30,718 bases of DNA from an uncultured Bacillota bacterium (GCA_937951995.1 CALGAG010000055.1:1-30718); one strand, 5' to 3'. Shown: positions 1 to 8,424, counted from the stretch's first letter. Program-made: numbers and translations. The notes: generated from the sequence alone by a model not told the origin.

Positions 1-1454
1 TCCTCTGTTTCTTCTGGCATAACAGGCTCTGTTTCCTCTGTTACTATTGGTTCTAATCCTTCTGCTCCTTCTGCGGCATCCGGTTGGGTGACTTCCTCCT
101 GAAGACCAGCTTCAACAGGATCGGAAGTCACATCCTGTACCGGATCTGCCACTGATGATGAATCTTCCCCTTCTGGTTGCTGCAAAGCCTCCACCTGTAC
201 CTCAACCAGAACAATTAATGGTTCCAGATCTAAATATATTTCATCGCTTCGTTTGTCCAGACCACTGGATCGAAGCTCAATCTTACTAAAATCAATATCT
301 GCACTTTCAACATCCATAACCTTTACTGTCTGATAGTCAGAATCAGAAAACCATCCTGTATTTTCAAGGCTGTAGTCAATTGATATGTCCTTGTTGAGAC
401 TACTGGTGGTAAGACTGATCCTTTCATCAGTGCATCTCCAGCTGTAGTTCATGGAATCAAGGGGCCTTATCCTATAGTCTCCAATAAATAAATCCCTTAA
501 GGTCACGGATTCTGATTCACCTAGATCAAGGTAGTTAACGTAGTTATCTGGTCCTTCAACCAGGACTATAAAATTATGACTTGTGTAACTTCTCTCATTG
601 ACCCTGTTGCTGATGGTTATTGAACCCTGTGGAATTTCAACGGGAACAACAAAACCCACTTTTCCACTGATCCTTTCTCCATCACAAGTTGCGGAAACAT
701 CAACAGTGTTACCTATGCTATCCACCCTGTTATAATCATCAATTCCAAAGCTCCCTTTAACAAGGGCCCTTTCTCCTATATCCAGGTAGCCGATGCTCTC
801 ATCCACACCCATATCATCTACAATATCTAAACTCTCTATTGGATCGGTGCCATTGTTCTCAATTATTATTTCATACTGAATCATGTCACCGTTTGTATAT
901 CTCTCACTGTTTGGCTCAACACCTATATGGAGTGATACATACCGTGGAATGACCTGTTCCTCAAAGACAGGTTCCACTATCTGAAGCTCAGGGGTCAATG
1001 GTTCAACTGGAATAGTTTCACCTTCCAGAAAATCCTCTTCCTCTTGTACATCCTCTGGAATCACTTCATCTATCTCATCAATAATTTCCTCTGTCACTTC
1101 CTCTTCTATCACTTCTTCTGGAATTTCTTCTTCCTCTATCAGCAGAACCTCATCCTCAAGTCCTTGTTCAGTCTCATCTATTATTTCCTCAATTACAACT
1201 TCAACCTCTGTGTCTTCATGTATGGTTTCTTCGATTATCTCGGACTCTTCCTCCGCAGGTGGGCTTTCTTCCCCCTGAGCTTCATCCGTTACCGGGTCCT
1301 CTGTCACTGTAGACTCCGTAATTTCCTCAATTACAGTATCCTCAGCAACAAGTTCCTCCAAATCAATTTCCTCGCCCAATGAGGTGGTTCCAATGGAAAG
1401 CACCATAGCCATTACCACTATCATCACAAATACTTTGCTATTAATAATCTTCAT
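1..1454 (-). CDS. Acidic secreted surface protein, DUF11-like and SpaA-like domains (partial, 3' end outside window)
   Basis: This reading frame stays open to the left edge, so only the first 484 residues are visible. Residues 1-27 (MKIINSKVFVMIVVMAMVLS and onward) form a signal peptide. Residues 28-165 are a spacer very rich in Glu, Ile and Val. Residues about 170-275 look like a DUF11/CARDB-type beta sandwich (YTNGDMIQYEIIIENNGTDP). Residues about 278-400 resemble a SpaA/prealbumin-like beta domain (SVTLRDLLIGDYRIRPLDS). A second acidic Glu/Pro/Thr spacer follows and runs off the edge. The ATG at 1454 is preferred because GGAGG at 1464-1468 lies nine bases upstream; in-frame ATGs at 1460 and 1463 are too close to it. 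The gene lies downstream of, and on the same strand as, the BTAD regulator but is separated from it by a terminator. A sortase signal or other anchor cannot be seen. Exact function is unknown. Confidence 0.75.
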   Translation of the reverse strand, partial: MKIINSKVFVMIVVMAMVLSIGTTSLGEEIDLEELVAEDTVIEEITESTVTEDPVTDEAQGEESPPAEEESEIIEETIHEDTEVEVVIEEIIDETEQGLEDEVLLIEEEEIPEEVIEEEVTEEIIDEIDEVIPEDVQEEEDFLEGETIPVEPLTPELQIVEPVFEEQVIPRYVSLHIGVEPNSERYTNGDMIQYEIIIENNGTDPIESLDIVDDMGVDESIGYLDIGERALVKGSFGIDDYNRVDSIGNTVDVSATCDGERISGKVGFVVPVEIPQGSITISNRVNERSYTSHNFIVLVEGPDNYVNYLDLGESESVTLRDLFIGDYRIRPLDSMNYSWRCTDERISLTTSSLNKDISIDYSLENTGWFSDSDYQTVKVMDVESADIDFSKIELRSSGLDKRSDEIYLDLEPLIVLVEVQVEALQQPEGEDSSSVADPVQDVTSDPVEAGLQEEVTQPDAAEGAEGLEPIVTEETEPVMPEETE

Positions 1455-1504
1455 GGCCATCATCCTCCATTGTCGTAATCATTTTGTAATATCTCGTTCC
1501 ACTG

Positions 1505-1530
1505 AATATATACCTGTCTCAATTACAGGT
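1505..1530 (-). promoter_or_regulatory. Candidate promoter and operator of the acidic surface protein
   Basis: On the minus strand a hyphenated palindrome ACCTGT-N7-ACAGGT (1530-1512) sits directly before TATATT (1510-1505), a possible -10 box, with no good -35 hexamer. The 10-mer ACAGGTTTGT at 1525-1534 recurs upstream of the phosphodiester glycosidase gene at 2895-2904. Lack of a -35 box fits an activator-dependent promoter, but this is inference. Confidence 0.3.
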
Positions 1531-1574
1531 TTGTTTCAGCATGATTACAGATGGATTTCATGTGATTTCAAGAC

Positions 1575-1612
1575 AAAAAAAGAACCCCCATTGCCTTTAA
1601 AACAGGGATTCT
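1575..1612 (-). terminator. Rho-independent terminator after the BTAD regulator
   Basis: Read on the minus strand, AGAATCCC (1612-1605) pairs with GGGGTTCT (1588-1581) with one G-U pair, and a run of T follows at 1580-1575. It lies 15 bases past the end of the BTAD regulator gene and separates it from the surface protein gene. Confidence 0.7.
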
Positions 1613-1626
1613 TAGCCTAAAAAATA

Positions 1627-2805
1627 TTAAACAATTTTTTTGATTTTTATGTTTAGAGATAGTTTATTGGACCCATCGAAACTGGAAAAGCTTTTTTGAA
1701 TCCTATCCATCAGACAATTCACTCCACCTTCATCGTCCATCTTGTAGAGGATCAAAGTCTGGTTGGAATTCCACTGGGAGATAACATCACCTTTCCTAAG
1801 ATTATATTGAATGCTTCCAATAAAGTCCTTGGTGCTTTTTTCAACATCTATTTCGCCGTTCCTTACCAATCCAGATTGATCAAGGGTCAAGATCCCAAGG
1901 TACAGATCCATCTTTTCCCTTTCCATCTGCAACTTCTCAAATCCATAGATAAACTCAAACTGCCGTGTATCACAGACCAGGGCACCAATCCTATCAATGG
2001 AATTGTTGATATTGCAGTCAATGTTATTTAACTGAAGCATTGGCTTGTGATTGTTATTGCTGCCGTTTCCGTTCTTGATCCTCCTGTAGACATCCTTCAT
2101 CCTGTCACTTGGAGTTTCCCCCAGCTCCCTGTAGAGCTTGGTGGTGCAAAAGCTGTAGTGGTTGATGGCATACCTTGTCTCACCCAAGGCATCCAAGGCT
2201 TCCATAAAGAAAATATGTAGTGACTCCTCATAAGGCTTATATCTCATTGCCTCCTCACAGATTGTCAATATTTTACTGTATTCACCCCCATCCATTAGAT
2301 GCTGCAAATATTTTGATAGACTCTTGATATACATCCTATCAAACATATTCCTTACAGGCACAAGCCACTCCTCATCGCCCAACTCTCCCAGATACTCACC
2401 CTTGTAGAGATGAACTATTTCCTCGCAGTCCCTGTAGCCTCCATCACAATCAACCTCATCAATACACCTTTGCATCTGGATGAAGTCAACATGGCAGTCC
2501 TTGTGGAGATTGAATACATAGTATCCATCAATGTACTCAATGCTAAAAAAGGCCGCAGAACCCCACATCTCTTCAGGGAACATCCTTCTCACCCTTGAGA
2601 TTTGAGTTCTTAGCGCCCTTAGGGGCTGTGTGTATTCATCCTGCCATAAGTCTTCGATGATCCTTTCAGGGAGCAGTTTTTTTCCGTGAAAGGTCAATAG
2701 GTACTTGAATAATTTAACCAACCTTTGCTTGTTTCCTACAGCCTTCAAAATAGATACGTCTTCAAGTCTAATGTCGAAATTACCCAAGGTATATATTTCG
2801 ACCAT
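1627..2805 (-). CDS. BTAD (SARP-like) transcriptional regulator with degenerate GGDEF-like C-terminus
   Basis: The 392-residue protein opens with an OmpR/SARP-type winged helix (about 1-95: MVEIYTLGNFDIRLEDVS, then RALRTQISRVRRMFPEE as likely recognition helix). A bacterial transcriptional activation domain of TPR-like helices follows (about 105-245; HVDFIQMQRCIDEV, LYKGEYLGELGDEEW, YKPYEESLHIFFMEALDALG). The last 120 residues resemble a GGDEF-type fold (LRKGDVISQWNSNQTLILY) without a GGDEF signature, so cyclic-di-GMP synthesis is not expected. ATG at 2805 is chosen because AGAGGTG lies six bases upstream; the GTG at 2814 overlaps that site. The gene is divergent from the phosphodiester glycosidase gene and upstream of the acidic surface protein, so control of one or both neighbours is likely but unproven. 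Confidence 0.85.
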   Translation of the reverse strand: MVEIYTLGNFDIRLEDVSILKAVGNKQRLVKLFKYLLTFHGKKLLPERIIEDLWQDEYTQPLRALRTQISRVRRMFPEEMWGSAAFFSIEYIDGYYVFNLHKDCHVDFIQMQRCIDEVDCDGGYRDCEEIVHLYKGEYLGELGDEEWLVPVRNMFDRMYIKSLSKYLQHLMDGGEYSKILTICEEAMRYKPYEESLHIFFMEALDALGETRYAINHYSFCTTKLYRELGETPSDRMKDVYRRIKNGNGSNNNHKPMLQLNNIDCNINNSIDRIGALVCDTRQFEFIYGFEKLQMEREKMDLYLGILTLDQSGLVRNGEIDVEKSTKDFIGSIQYNLRKGDVISQWNSNQTLILYKMDDEGGVNCLMDRIQKSFSSFDGSNKLSLNIKIKKIV

Positions 2806-2894
2806 ACCCCACACCTCTAGGTAAAATATACCCTTCTTGTGAATTATTAAACATATGTCATTAATTTAAGCCCGAAATATTTAATATATTCGTA

Positions 2895-2934
2895 ACAGGT
2901 TTGTAACCTACCTGTACCATGCAAACTATATAAT
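2895..2934 (+). promoter_or_regulatory. Candidate activator-dependent promoter of the phosphodiester glycosidase gene
   Basis: A good -10 box TATAAT (2929-2934) lies 35 bases before the start codon but has no recognisable -35 hexamer. Instead ACAGGT-N9-ACCTGT (2895-2915) covers the -45 to -26 region. The same stretch holds two direct GTAAC copies (2892-2896, 2903-2907) with an 11-bp pitch, the pitch typical of SARP-family binding sites. ACCTGT sits 13 bases before the -10 here and 14 bases before it at the acidic surface protein gene. Confidence 0.4.
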
Positions 2935-2968
2935 AGACCTAACGATGCAAAATGAAAGGAGACATTCC

Positions 2969-5779
2969 ATGAACATAAAAAATATTATAGCTGTGGGTCT
3001 TGTTGGAGCCTCACTGGCACTTGCAAGTCCAATGTCAAGTGCGGCTGACATGCCACAGACCATCCACGAGAAGATAGAAAAAACTCCAGTTTCATCAGGT
3101 GTTGTCCATGAGAGGATAGAAAAGTTTACCATAGGTGGCTGGTACAATATAAATGTACTTAGAATCGACCTAAGGGATGAGCATACATCATTGGGACCCT
3201 TGTACCACCAGGAGGGGCTCTCATCCCGTAGTACCGTAAAGGGACTTGTTGAACAAAGAAGTGCTGTTGCCGGAATCAATGGAGATTTCTACAACACCAA
3301 TCCAATTCCAACATCACTTGGTGCCCTTGTGGAGAATGGAAGAATCATATCCTCTCCTAACAATCTTCCAACCTTCTTCACCACTATGGATAACAGGGCA
3401 TATATAGACTACTTCAACAGGACAATGACAATAACCAACTACAACACGGGAAATGTACTTAACATCGATACTGTCAACAAGCTTCATTCAGAATTTGTAA
3501 CCATAACATTGCTTAACTCTGACTGGGGTACCAAGTCAATCGGTGCAAGGTTCAGAAATGACCTTCACGAGGTTCTTGTGGTGGATGGGGTGGTCATGGA
3601 GAGGAGAACTGGCGGCGAAGCCTTTGATATACCAAAATCAGGAGACTCATATGTACTGAGCTCGAAAAGCTCCAACCTCCTGCTGTTCAATCCTGGCGAC
3701 CGGGTCCAGACAGATATTCGAATCACACCGGATATGGATTCCATAAAGTTTGCCATTGGATCAGGCAGCATTGTTCTAAAGGACGGGAATGTAACCAACA
3801 CTGACATTAACATCGCTGGTAATCAGCCAAGGACAGGCCTTGGGATTTCAAGGGACCAAAATGAAATCCTAATGGTCACTGTGGATGGCAGGGACACCTA
3901 CTTCAAAGGGACCACCCAGGAGACACTTGGTAGCATCCTTAGGGACCTTGGAGCATATAACGGGGTCAACCTGGATGGGGGCGGTTCAACGGCCATGGCA
4001 ATAAGGCCTGCTAATAAGCCGGTGGCTGAATTTGTCAACAAACCCACTGAACAGAGAAATGTAGTAAACGGCATAGGGGTGTTCTCCACTGCACCGAAGG
4101 GTAGCATGGATAGGCTTGAGCTTTCGGTCTCCAGCAATTATCTTTTCCCGGGAAGCTCGTCTACACTTAAGCTAAAGGGATTTGACAGGAGCAATAACCT
4201 TTATGAAATTGATCCGGCATCTGTAAAATGGTCCGTCACAAATGGTGTTGGCCGGATTGAAAATGGAAGGTTCACAGGGACATCCCCGGGAACGGGAGAG
4301 ATTGTTGCATCCTATGACGGCGTAAACGCAACTGCAACTATCAGGGTCCTGAACCCACCTGTGGAACTGAGGACAGGTTTTGATGGCATATCCCTGGCAC
4401 CAGGGGGCACCAGAACCATAGGGTCCATCATTGGTCTTGATGAAATGGGCCGGGAAGAGACATTGAGTTCATCCCAGGTAAGCTTCAGGACTACAGGAGA
4501 TATTGGAAGTGTTCAGGATGGAGTATTCAGGGCGGCATCAAAGCCTGCTTCGGGAGTCCTGATAATCTCCTCCGGCAATGCAACCAAGGCCATTCCTGTT
4601 TCAATTGGAGTCGTACAAAAGCAGGTGACATCATTTGAAGATAACCTGGCAATTGGATTTTCAGGCTACCCTGCAAGTGTAAAAGGTTCGGTTTCAGTTA
4701 CTGATAATGCATACGAGGGCAAGAAGGCAGTTGAAATTGCATATGATTTTTCCCAGGGAAGTGGAACAAGGGCAGCTTATCTTGATTTCAAATCATCGTC
4801 AAGGGGACTTCCTCTTGAAGGCTCTCCCCAGAAGCTTGGTCTAAGTGTACTTGGAGATGCCTCCGGTGTTTGGCTAAGGGGAACAATCCTTGATTCCAAG
4901 GGGAATCCACATGTCATAGATTTTACCAAGTCAATGGATTTTAATGATTGGAAGTATCTTGAGGCTCAGCTTCCTGGAAACATTTCATATCCGGTGAGCC
5001 TGCAAAGGATTTATGTTGCAGAGGTAAACACTGAGAAGTTCCCAGTTGGTAGGGTAGTTATCGATGATCTCAAATCATTTACAAGCCTTCCTGTGGACAT
5101 GACATCCGTGCCAGCCTCAACAAAAATTGTCGACCCCCTCCACAAGCCTGCCCAAGGCGGTGGGGTGAGGGTATCTGTCTACAGCGAACCCAAAATATCA
5201 GGAAACACCCTCCTTGCTAAGGTTGTATCGTCACACAGGCTAAAGGGGCTGACGGAGGCATTGTCCGCTTCCACCATAGGGGTTCAGGTTGGAGACATGA
5301 CATCGGCATTTAAGGGAGCAATTAGGCATACCTCAACCATCAGCGGCGGCAGTGCCTATGGAAAGGCCCAGGCTGAGGGAGTTTATGTAATTAACCTCCA
5401 GGCCACAGCTGATGGAATCAGGGCTGCAAACAGCACTCAATGGACCCAGCTGGTATCTGATCTTGAAAACAGACCTGAACAAAATATCATAATTTCCATC
5501 TCAAGGCCTGTATTTGGACCTGATGGTTTCAACGATAAAATGGAAGCTGACCTCTTCCACAGCCTCCTTGTAGGCCAGATGGAAAAGGGCAAGAATGTCT
5601 TTGTTGTCCAAAGTGACGGAAGGAACTCCGCAAGTCTTAAGGATGGAGTAAGGTATATCACCCTGACAGGAGCCAGAATAAGCACTCCTGATGACTTTGC
5701 CAACTATTCTTACGCAGAGTTTGTCATAAATGGCAACACAGTAACCTATGAAGTGAAAACACCATATAAGTTCGACTAA
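2969..5779 (+). CDS. Secreted multidomain phosphodiester glycosidase (NAGPA-domain) protein
   Basis: 936 residues. Residues 1-26 are a signal peptide. Residues about 60-375 are a NAGPA/DUF2233 domain, the family of the phosphodiester glycosidase that uncovers mannose-6-phosphate and of bacterial exopolysaccharide-linked relatives; hallmarks are AVAGINGDFYNT (99-110), the TVDGRD strand, LDGGGST (335-341) and NVVNGIGVF. Two Ig-like Big-type domains follow (about 380-465 and 470-555), then a jelly-roll domain resembling a carbohydrate-binding module (about 560-705). The final 210 residues resemble a metallophosphoesterase fold with its metal-ligand histidines replaced (IIISISRPVFGPDG, NVFVVQSDGRNS). 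ATG at 2969 is chosen for AAAGGAGA seven bases upstream and for the signal peptide; the ATG at 2945 lies before that site. It likely acts on or binds cell-wall glycan outside the cell (inference). A strong terminator follows. Confidence 0.85.
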   Translation: MNIKNIIAVGLVGASLALASPMSSAADMPQTIHEKIEKTPVSSGVVHERIEKFTIGGWYNINVLRIDLRDEHTSLGPLYHQEGLSSRSTVKGLVEQRSAVAGINGDFYNTNPIPTSLGALVENGRIISSPNNLPTFFTTMDNRAYIDYFNRTMTITNYNTGNVLNIDTVNKLHSEFVTITLLNSDWGTKSIGARFRNDLHEVLVVDGVVMERRTGGEAFDIPKSGDSYVLSSKSSNLLLFNPGDRVQTDIRITPDMDSIKFAIGSGSIVLKDGNVTNTDINIAGNQPRTGLGISRDQNEILMVTVDGRDTYFKGTTQETLGSILRDLGAYNGVNLDGGGSTAMAIRPANKPVAEFVNKPTEQRNVVNGIGVFSTAPKGSMDRLELSVSSNYLFPGSSSTLKLKGFDRSNNLYEIDPASVKWSVTNGVGRIENGRFTGTSPGTGEIVASYDGVNATATIRVLNPPVELRTGFDGISLAPGGTRTIGSIIGLDEMGREETLSSSQVSFRTTGDIGSVQDGVFRAASKPASGVLIISSGNATKAIPVSIGVVQKQVTSFEDNLAIGFSGYPASVKGSVSVTDNAYEGKKAVEIAYDFSQGSGTRAAYLDFKSSSRGLPLEGSPQKLGLSVLGDASGVWLRGTILDSKGNPHVIDFTKSMDFNDWKYLEAQLPGNISYPVSLQRIYVAEVNTEKFPVGRVVIDDLKSFTSLPVDMTSVPASTKIVDPLHKPAQGGGVRVSVYSEPKISGNTLLAKVVSSHRLKGLTEALSASTIGVQVGDMTSAFKGAIRHTSTISGGSAYGKAQAEGVYVINLQATADGIRAANSTQWTQLVSDLENRPEQNIIISISRPVFGPDGFNDKMEADLFHSLLVGQMEKGKNVFVVQSDGRNSASLKDGVRYITLTGARISTPDDFANYSYAEFVINGNTVTYEVKTPYKFD

Positions 5780-5782
5780 AGC

Positions 5783-5819
5783 AAACAACCCTTGTCCATC
5801 TTGGACAAGGGTTGTTTTT
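5783..5819 (+). terminator. Bidirectional rho-independent terminator
   Basis: A perfect 15-bp stem (5783-5797 with 5803-5817, loop ATCTT) ends in a T run on the plus strand. It closes the phosphodiester glycosidase gene and, on the other strand, lies 25 bases past the end of mbl, so it may serve both. Confidence 0.9.
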
Positions 5820-5844
5820 AAGTAAAGCATTACAATATTCTGTT

Positions 5845-6870
5845 CTATCTGAACCTGGACCTGTCCGATTCCTTCATTGTCTTCTCCAGGACCTCGATTG
5901 AGTCAAGGGACTTTCCAGTTCCTATTGCCACACACTCAACAGGATTGTCTGCAAGCCTGGTTTCTATTCCGGTTCTCTTTTCGATTAGCTTGTCAAGGCC
6001 ATATAACATGGCTCCGCCACCTGTCAGGTATATGCCTGCATTGCTGATGTCTGATGCAAGCTCAGGCGGTGTCTTTTCAAGGACCTCATGTACTGCCTCG
6101 ACTATCTCGTTGACCGGTTCGTGAAGTGCCTCAAGCATGTCCTCAGAAGAAACCTCAACATTAAGGGGAAGTCCAGTAAGGAGATTTCTTCCCTTTACCT
6201 CCATGACCTTTTCCTCTTCATATGGGAATGCGCAGCCCACCTCCATCTTCAGCTGCTCAGCGGACCTTTCACCTATCATCATGTTGAATTTCTTTCTGAT
6301 GAATTTTATTATGGCCTCGTCGCACTCATCTCCAGCGGTCTTTATTGACTTGCTGACCACTATTCCCCCCAGGGATATAACCGCTACATCAGAGGTACCT
6401 CCTCCAATGTCAACAACCATATTCCCGTTGGGCTGGGTTATATCAAGTCCTGCTCCTATGGCAGCGGCGATGGGCTCCTCAATAAGGTAGGTTTTGCTTG
6501 CACCGGCCTCGTTGCTGGCTTCCATAACTGCCCTTTTTTCAACTTCGGTTATTCCACTGGGCACACAGATAATGATCCTGGGCTTAAACCACATTCTTCC
6601 AAGTGCTTTCTGAATAAAATACTTAAGCATCCTTTCCGTTATGCTGTAGTCGGAAATGACGCCGTCCTTCAGTGGTCTGATTGCCACAATGTTTCCAGGT
6701 GTCCTTCCAAGCATCCTCCTGGCTTCTTCTCCAACAGCAAGGAACTTATTGGTATACTGGTCAATTGCAACCACTGATGGCTCCTTAAGAACAATTCCCT
6801 TACCCTTTATATACACAAGAACACTTGCTGTACCCAGGTCAATTCCAACATCCGATCTCAATGCAAACAT
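5845..6870 (-). CDS. mbl: MreB/Mbl-type rod shape-determining actin homologue
   Basis: A 341-residue bacterial actin that forms membrane-bound filaments guiding lateral cell-wall synthesis. Visible actin-fold motifs are phosphate 1 (VGIDLGTASVLVYIKGKG, residues 8-25), EEPIAAAIGAG (131-141), phosphate 2 DIGGGTSDVAVISLGG (154-169) and the adenosine motif LTGGGAML near residue 288. Length matches MreB/Mbl (330-345). Mbl is preferred over MreB because it follows murA, as mbl does in the murA-spoIID-spoIIQ-spoIIID-mbl region of Bacillus, and no mreC/mreD is present; this paralogue call is inference. ATG at 6870 has AAGGAGG seven bases upstream. A terminator-like hairpin ends 28 bases before the start codon, so expression from murA would need readthrough. 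Confidence 0.92.
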   Translation of the reverse strand: MFALRSDVGIDLGTASVLVYIKGKGIVLKEPSVVAIDQYTNKFLAVGEEARRMLGRTPGNIVAIRPLKDGVISDYSITERMLKYFIQKALGRMWFKPRIIICVPSGITEVEKRAVMEASNEAGASKTYLIEEPIAAAIGAGLDITQPNGNMVVDIGGGTSDVAVISLGGIVVSKSIKTAGDECDEAIIKFIRKKFNMMIGERSAEQLKMEVGCAFPYEEEKVMEVKGRNLLTGLPLNVEVSSEDMLEALHEPVNEIVEAVHEVLEKTPPELASDISNAGIYLTGGGAMLYGLDKLIEKRTGIETRLADNPVECVAIGTGKSLDSIEVLEKTMKESDRSRFR

Positions 6871-6898
6871 ACTCTTCCTCCTTCACAGGTTTTTCTAT

Positions 6899-6952
6899 AA
6901 AAAATGGGTCCCTTGATAACGACTCACTTCTTCTGTCATTAGGCGTACCCAT
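6899..6952 (-). terminator. Nested hairpin with T tract between murA and mbl (terminator or attenuator)
   Basis: On the minus strand ATGGGT (6952-6947) pairs with ACCCAT (6909-6904) and is followed by TTTTTT. Inside, CCT plus AATGAC can pair with GTCGTT and AGG, giving a branched or bulged inner stem around a purine-rich loop. It begins 17 bases after murA and ends 28 bases before the mbl ATG, so no separate mbl promoter fits behind it. Confidence 0.5.
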
Positions 6953-6969
6953 AGTTGTCCCACTTTAAA

Positions 6970-8232
6970 TCAATCCAAAAATGTCTTCCGGTAGATTATC
7001 GCTCCCAAGTTGCTGAACTTCTCCTCTATTCCATCGTATCCCCTGTCGATGTGATAGATGTTTCCTATTTCAGTTGTTCCATCCGCAACGATTCCAGCCA
7101 GCACAAGAGCTGCTCCTGCCCTAAGGTCAGATGCCTCTACCTTTGCTCCCTTTATTTCATCCACCCCTGTCAGGATTGCCGACCTACCTTCTATTCTTAT
7201 CTGGGCTCCCATCTTCTTAAGTTCCTCAACATGCATGAACCTGTTTTCAAATACTGTTTCCATAACAGAGCTTGTACCTTCCAAGGTTGTCATCAGGGCC
7301 ATGAACTGGGCCTGCATGTCAGTTGGGAATCCAGGATAGGGAAGGGTCTTGATGTCTATTGCCTTCAGCTTCTTGTCTGCGATTACCCTTATGCTGTCGT
7401 TTTCCTCAAGAACTGTGCAGCCGGCTTCCCTCAGCTTTGCAATCACAGGCTTAAGGTGTGAATTGATGACATTGTCAACCAATACATCTCCACCACTGAT
7501 GGCAGCAGCCACCATAAAGGTTCCCGCTTCAATCCTATCGGGTATTATCTGGTGGAATGCCCCTCCAAGCTTTTTGACTCCCTTGATTCTGATTGTTGAG
7601 GTTCCTGCACCCTTTATATCTGCTCCCAGCTTGTTCAGGAAGTTTGAAAGGTCAACAATTTCAGGCTCCATGGCAGCGTTGTCGATTACGGTTTCACCTT
7701 CTGCCATTGTTGCGGCCATCATGATGTTTTCAGTTGCCCCAACTGAAGGGAAGTCTAGGTAGATCACATCTCCAACAAGCCTTTCAGCATATGCACCAAT
7801 ATCACCATGGTCCACATCAATTTCCGCTCCAAGTGCCTTGAAGCCCTTGAGATGAAGGTCTATGGGTCTGGAGCCTATGGCACATCCTCCAGGCATGGAA
7901 TTCTTGGTCTTTCCAAGTCTGGCAAGCAAGGGTCCCATAACAAGGAAGGATGCTCTCATCTTGCTCATTAGCTCGTATTTGGTTTCATAGCTGGTTATAT
8001 TTGCGGAGTTGATCTTAAGGACATTGTCCTCCAGATACTCAACCTTGCTTCCAAGTGACTCCAGAACCTCGCACATGATCTGTACATCCTTGAGCTTTGG
8101 CACATCCTCAAGTATTATGTCCTCTGTTCCCAATAGAGTTGCAGCCAGTATGGGCAGTGCTGCGTTCTTGGCTCCGCTTATTCTAACTGTCCCCTTTAGG
8201 GGTGGGCTTTTCTCTACCAATATCTTTTCCAA
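6970..8232 (-). CDS. murA: UDP-N-acetylglucosamine 1-carboxyvinyltransferase MurA
   Basis: Transfers enolpyruvate from phosphoenolpyruvate to UDP-GlcNAc, the first committed step of peptidoglycan synthesis in the cytoplasm. The 420-residue length is standard. Visible are GAKNAALPILAATLL with Lys22, and the active-site loop PGGCAIGSRPIDLHLKGF with Cys117, the residue alkylated by fosfomycin; presence of Cys rather than Asp predicts sensitivity by this criterion. The start is a TTG at 8232 with AGGAGGAG about six bases upstream; no in-frame ATG precedes it, and MEKILVEKSPPLKGTVRISG aligns with normal MurA N-termini. It has its own extended -10 promoter about 100 bases upstream and sits between wecB and mbl, all envelope genes on the same strand. 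Confidence 0.96.
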   Translation of the reverse strand: MEKILVEKSPPLKGTVRISGAKNAALPILAATLLGTEDIILEDVPKLKDVQIMCEVLESLGSKVEYLEDNVLKINSANITSYETKYELMSKMRASFLVMGPLLARLGKTKNSMPGGCAIGSRPIDLHLKGFKALGAEIDVDHGDIGAYAERLVGDVIYLDFPSVGATENIMMAATMAEGETVIDNAAMEPEIVDLSNFLNKLGADIKGAGTSTIRIKGVKKLGGAFHQIIPDRIEAGTFMVAAAISGGDVLVDNVINSHLKPVIAKLREAGCTVLEENDSIRVIADKKLKAIDIKTLPYPGFPTDMQAQFMALMTTLEGTSSVMETVFENRFMHVEELKKMGAQIRIEGRSAILTGVDEIKGAKVEASDLRAGAALVLAGIVADGTTEIGNIYHIDRGYDGIEEKFSNLGAIIYRKTFLD

Positions 8233-8334
8233 AAAATCTCCTCCTATACAAATGTTAGAATCAAGTGTTTATATCTATCAATTATGCTATCGCATTAAAG
8301 TTTTCAGAATTTACATAATTCCAGTAACTTCTAC

Positions 8335-8343
8335 ATTATATCA
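8335..8343 (-). promoter_or_regulatory. Extended -10 promoter for murA
   Basis: On the minus strand TGATATAAT (8343-8335) is a perfect extended -10 element without a good -35. The 14-mer TGATATAATGTAGA is shared with the rho promoter. Transcription from here would give a leader of about 95 bases before the TTG start. Confidence 0.5.
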
Positions 8344-8364
8344 TTTATGTTACAAAAATGCATC

Positions 8365-8400
8365 AAAAAACACTCCATTTTCAATGTTCTGGAGTGTTTT
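8365..8400 (-). terminator. Rho-independent terminator after wecB
   Basis: Stem AAAACACTCCA / TGGAGTGTTTT (8390-8400 with 8367-8377) with a 12-base loop, followed on the minus strand by a T run through 8365. It ends the tagO-wecB operon and separates it from murA. Confidence 0.8.
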
Positions 8401-8424
8401 ATTCCACTTGGGTCGGAGTGACAA

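Noticed and set aside
1044..1620. Two plus-strand frames in the first 1.6 kb
   Set aside because: They are shadows of the acidic secreted protein on the minus strand, which is open to the window edge and has a signal peptide and ribosome site.
6880..6890. ACAGGTTTTT upstream of mbl as a third copy of the BTAD element
   Set aside because: Only a half-site, with no palindrome partner, and it overlaps the ribosome-site region.
6911..6938. Small 14-codon ORF (MTEEVSRYQGTHFL) between murA and mbl
   Set aside because: No ribosome site and it lies within the hairpin element, so it is likely fortuitous.
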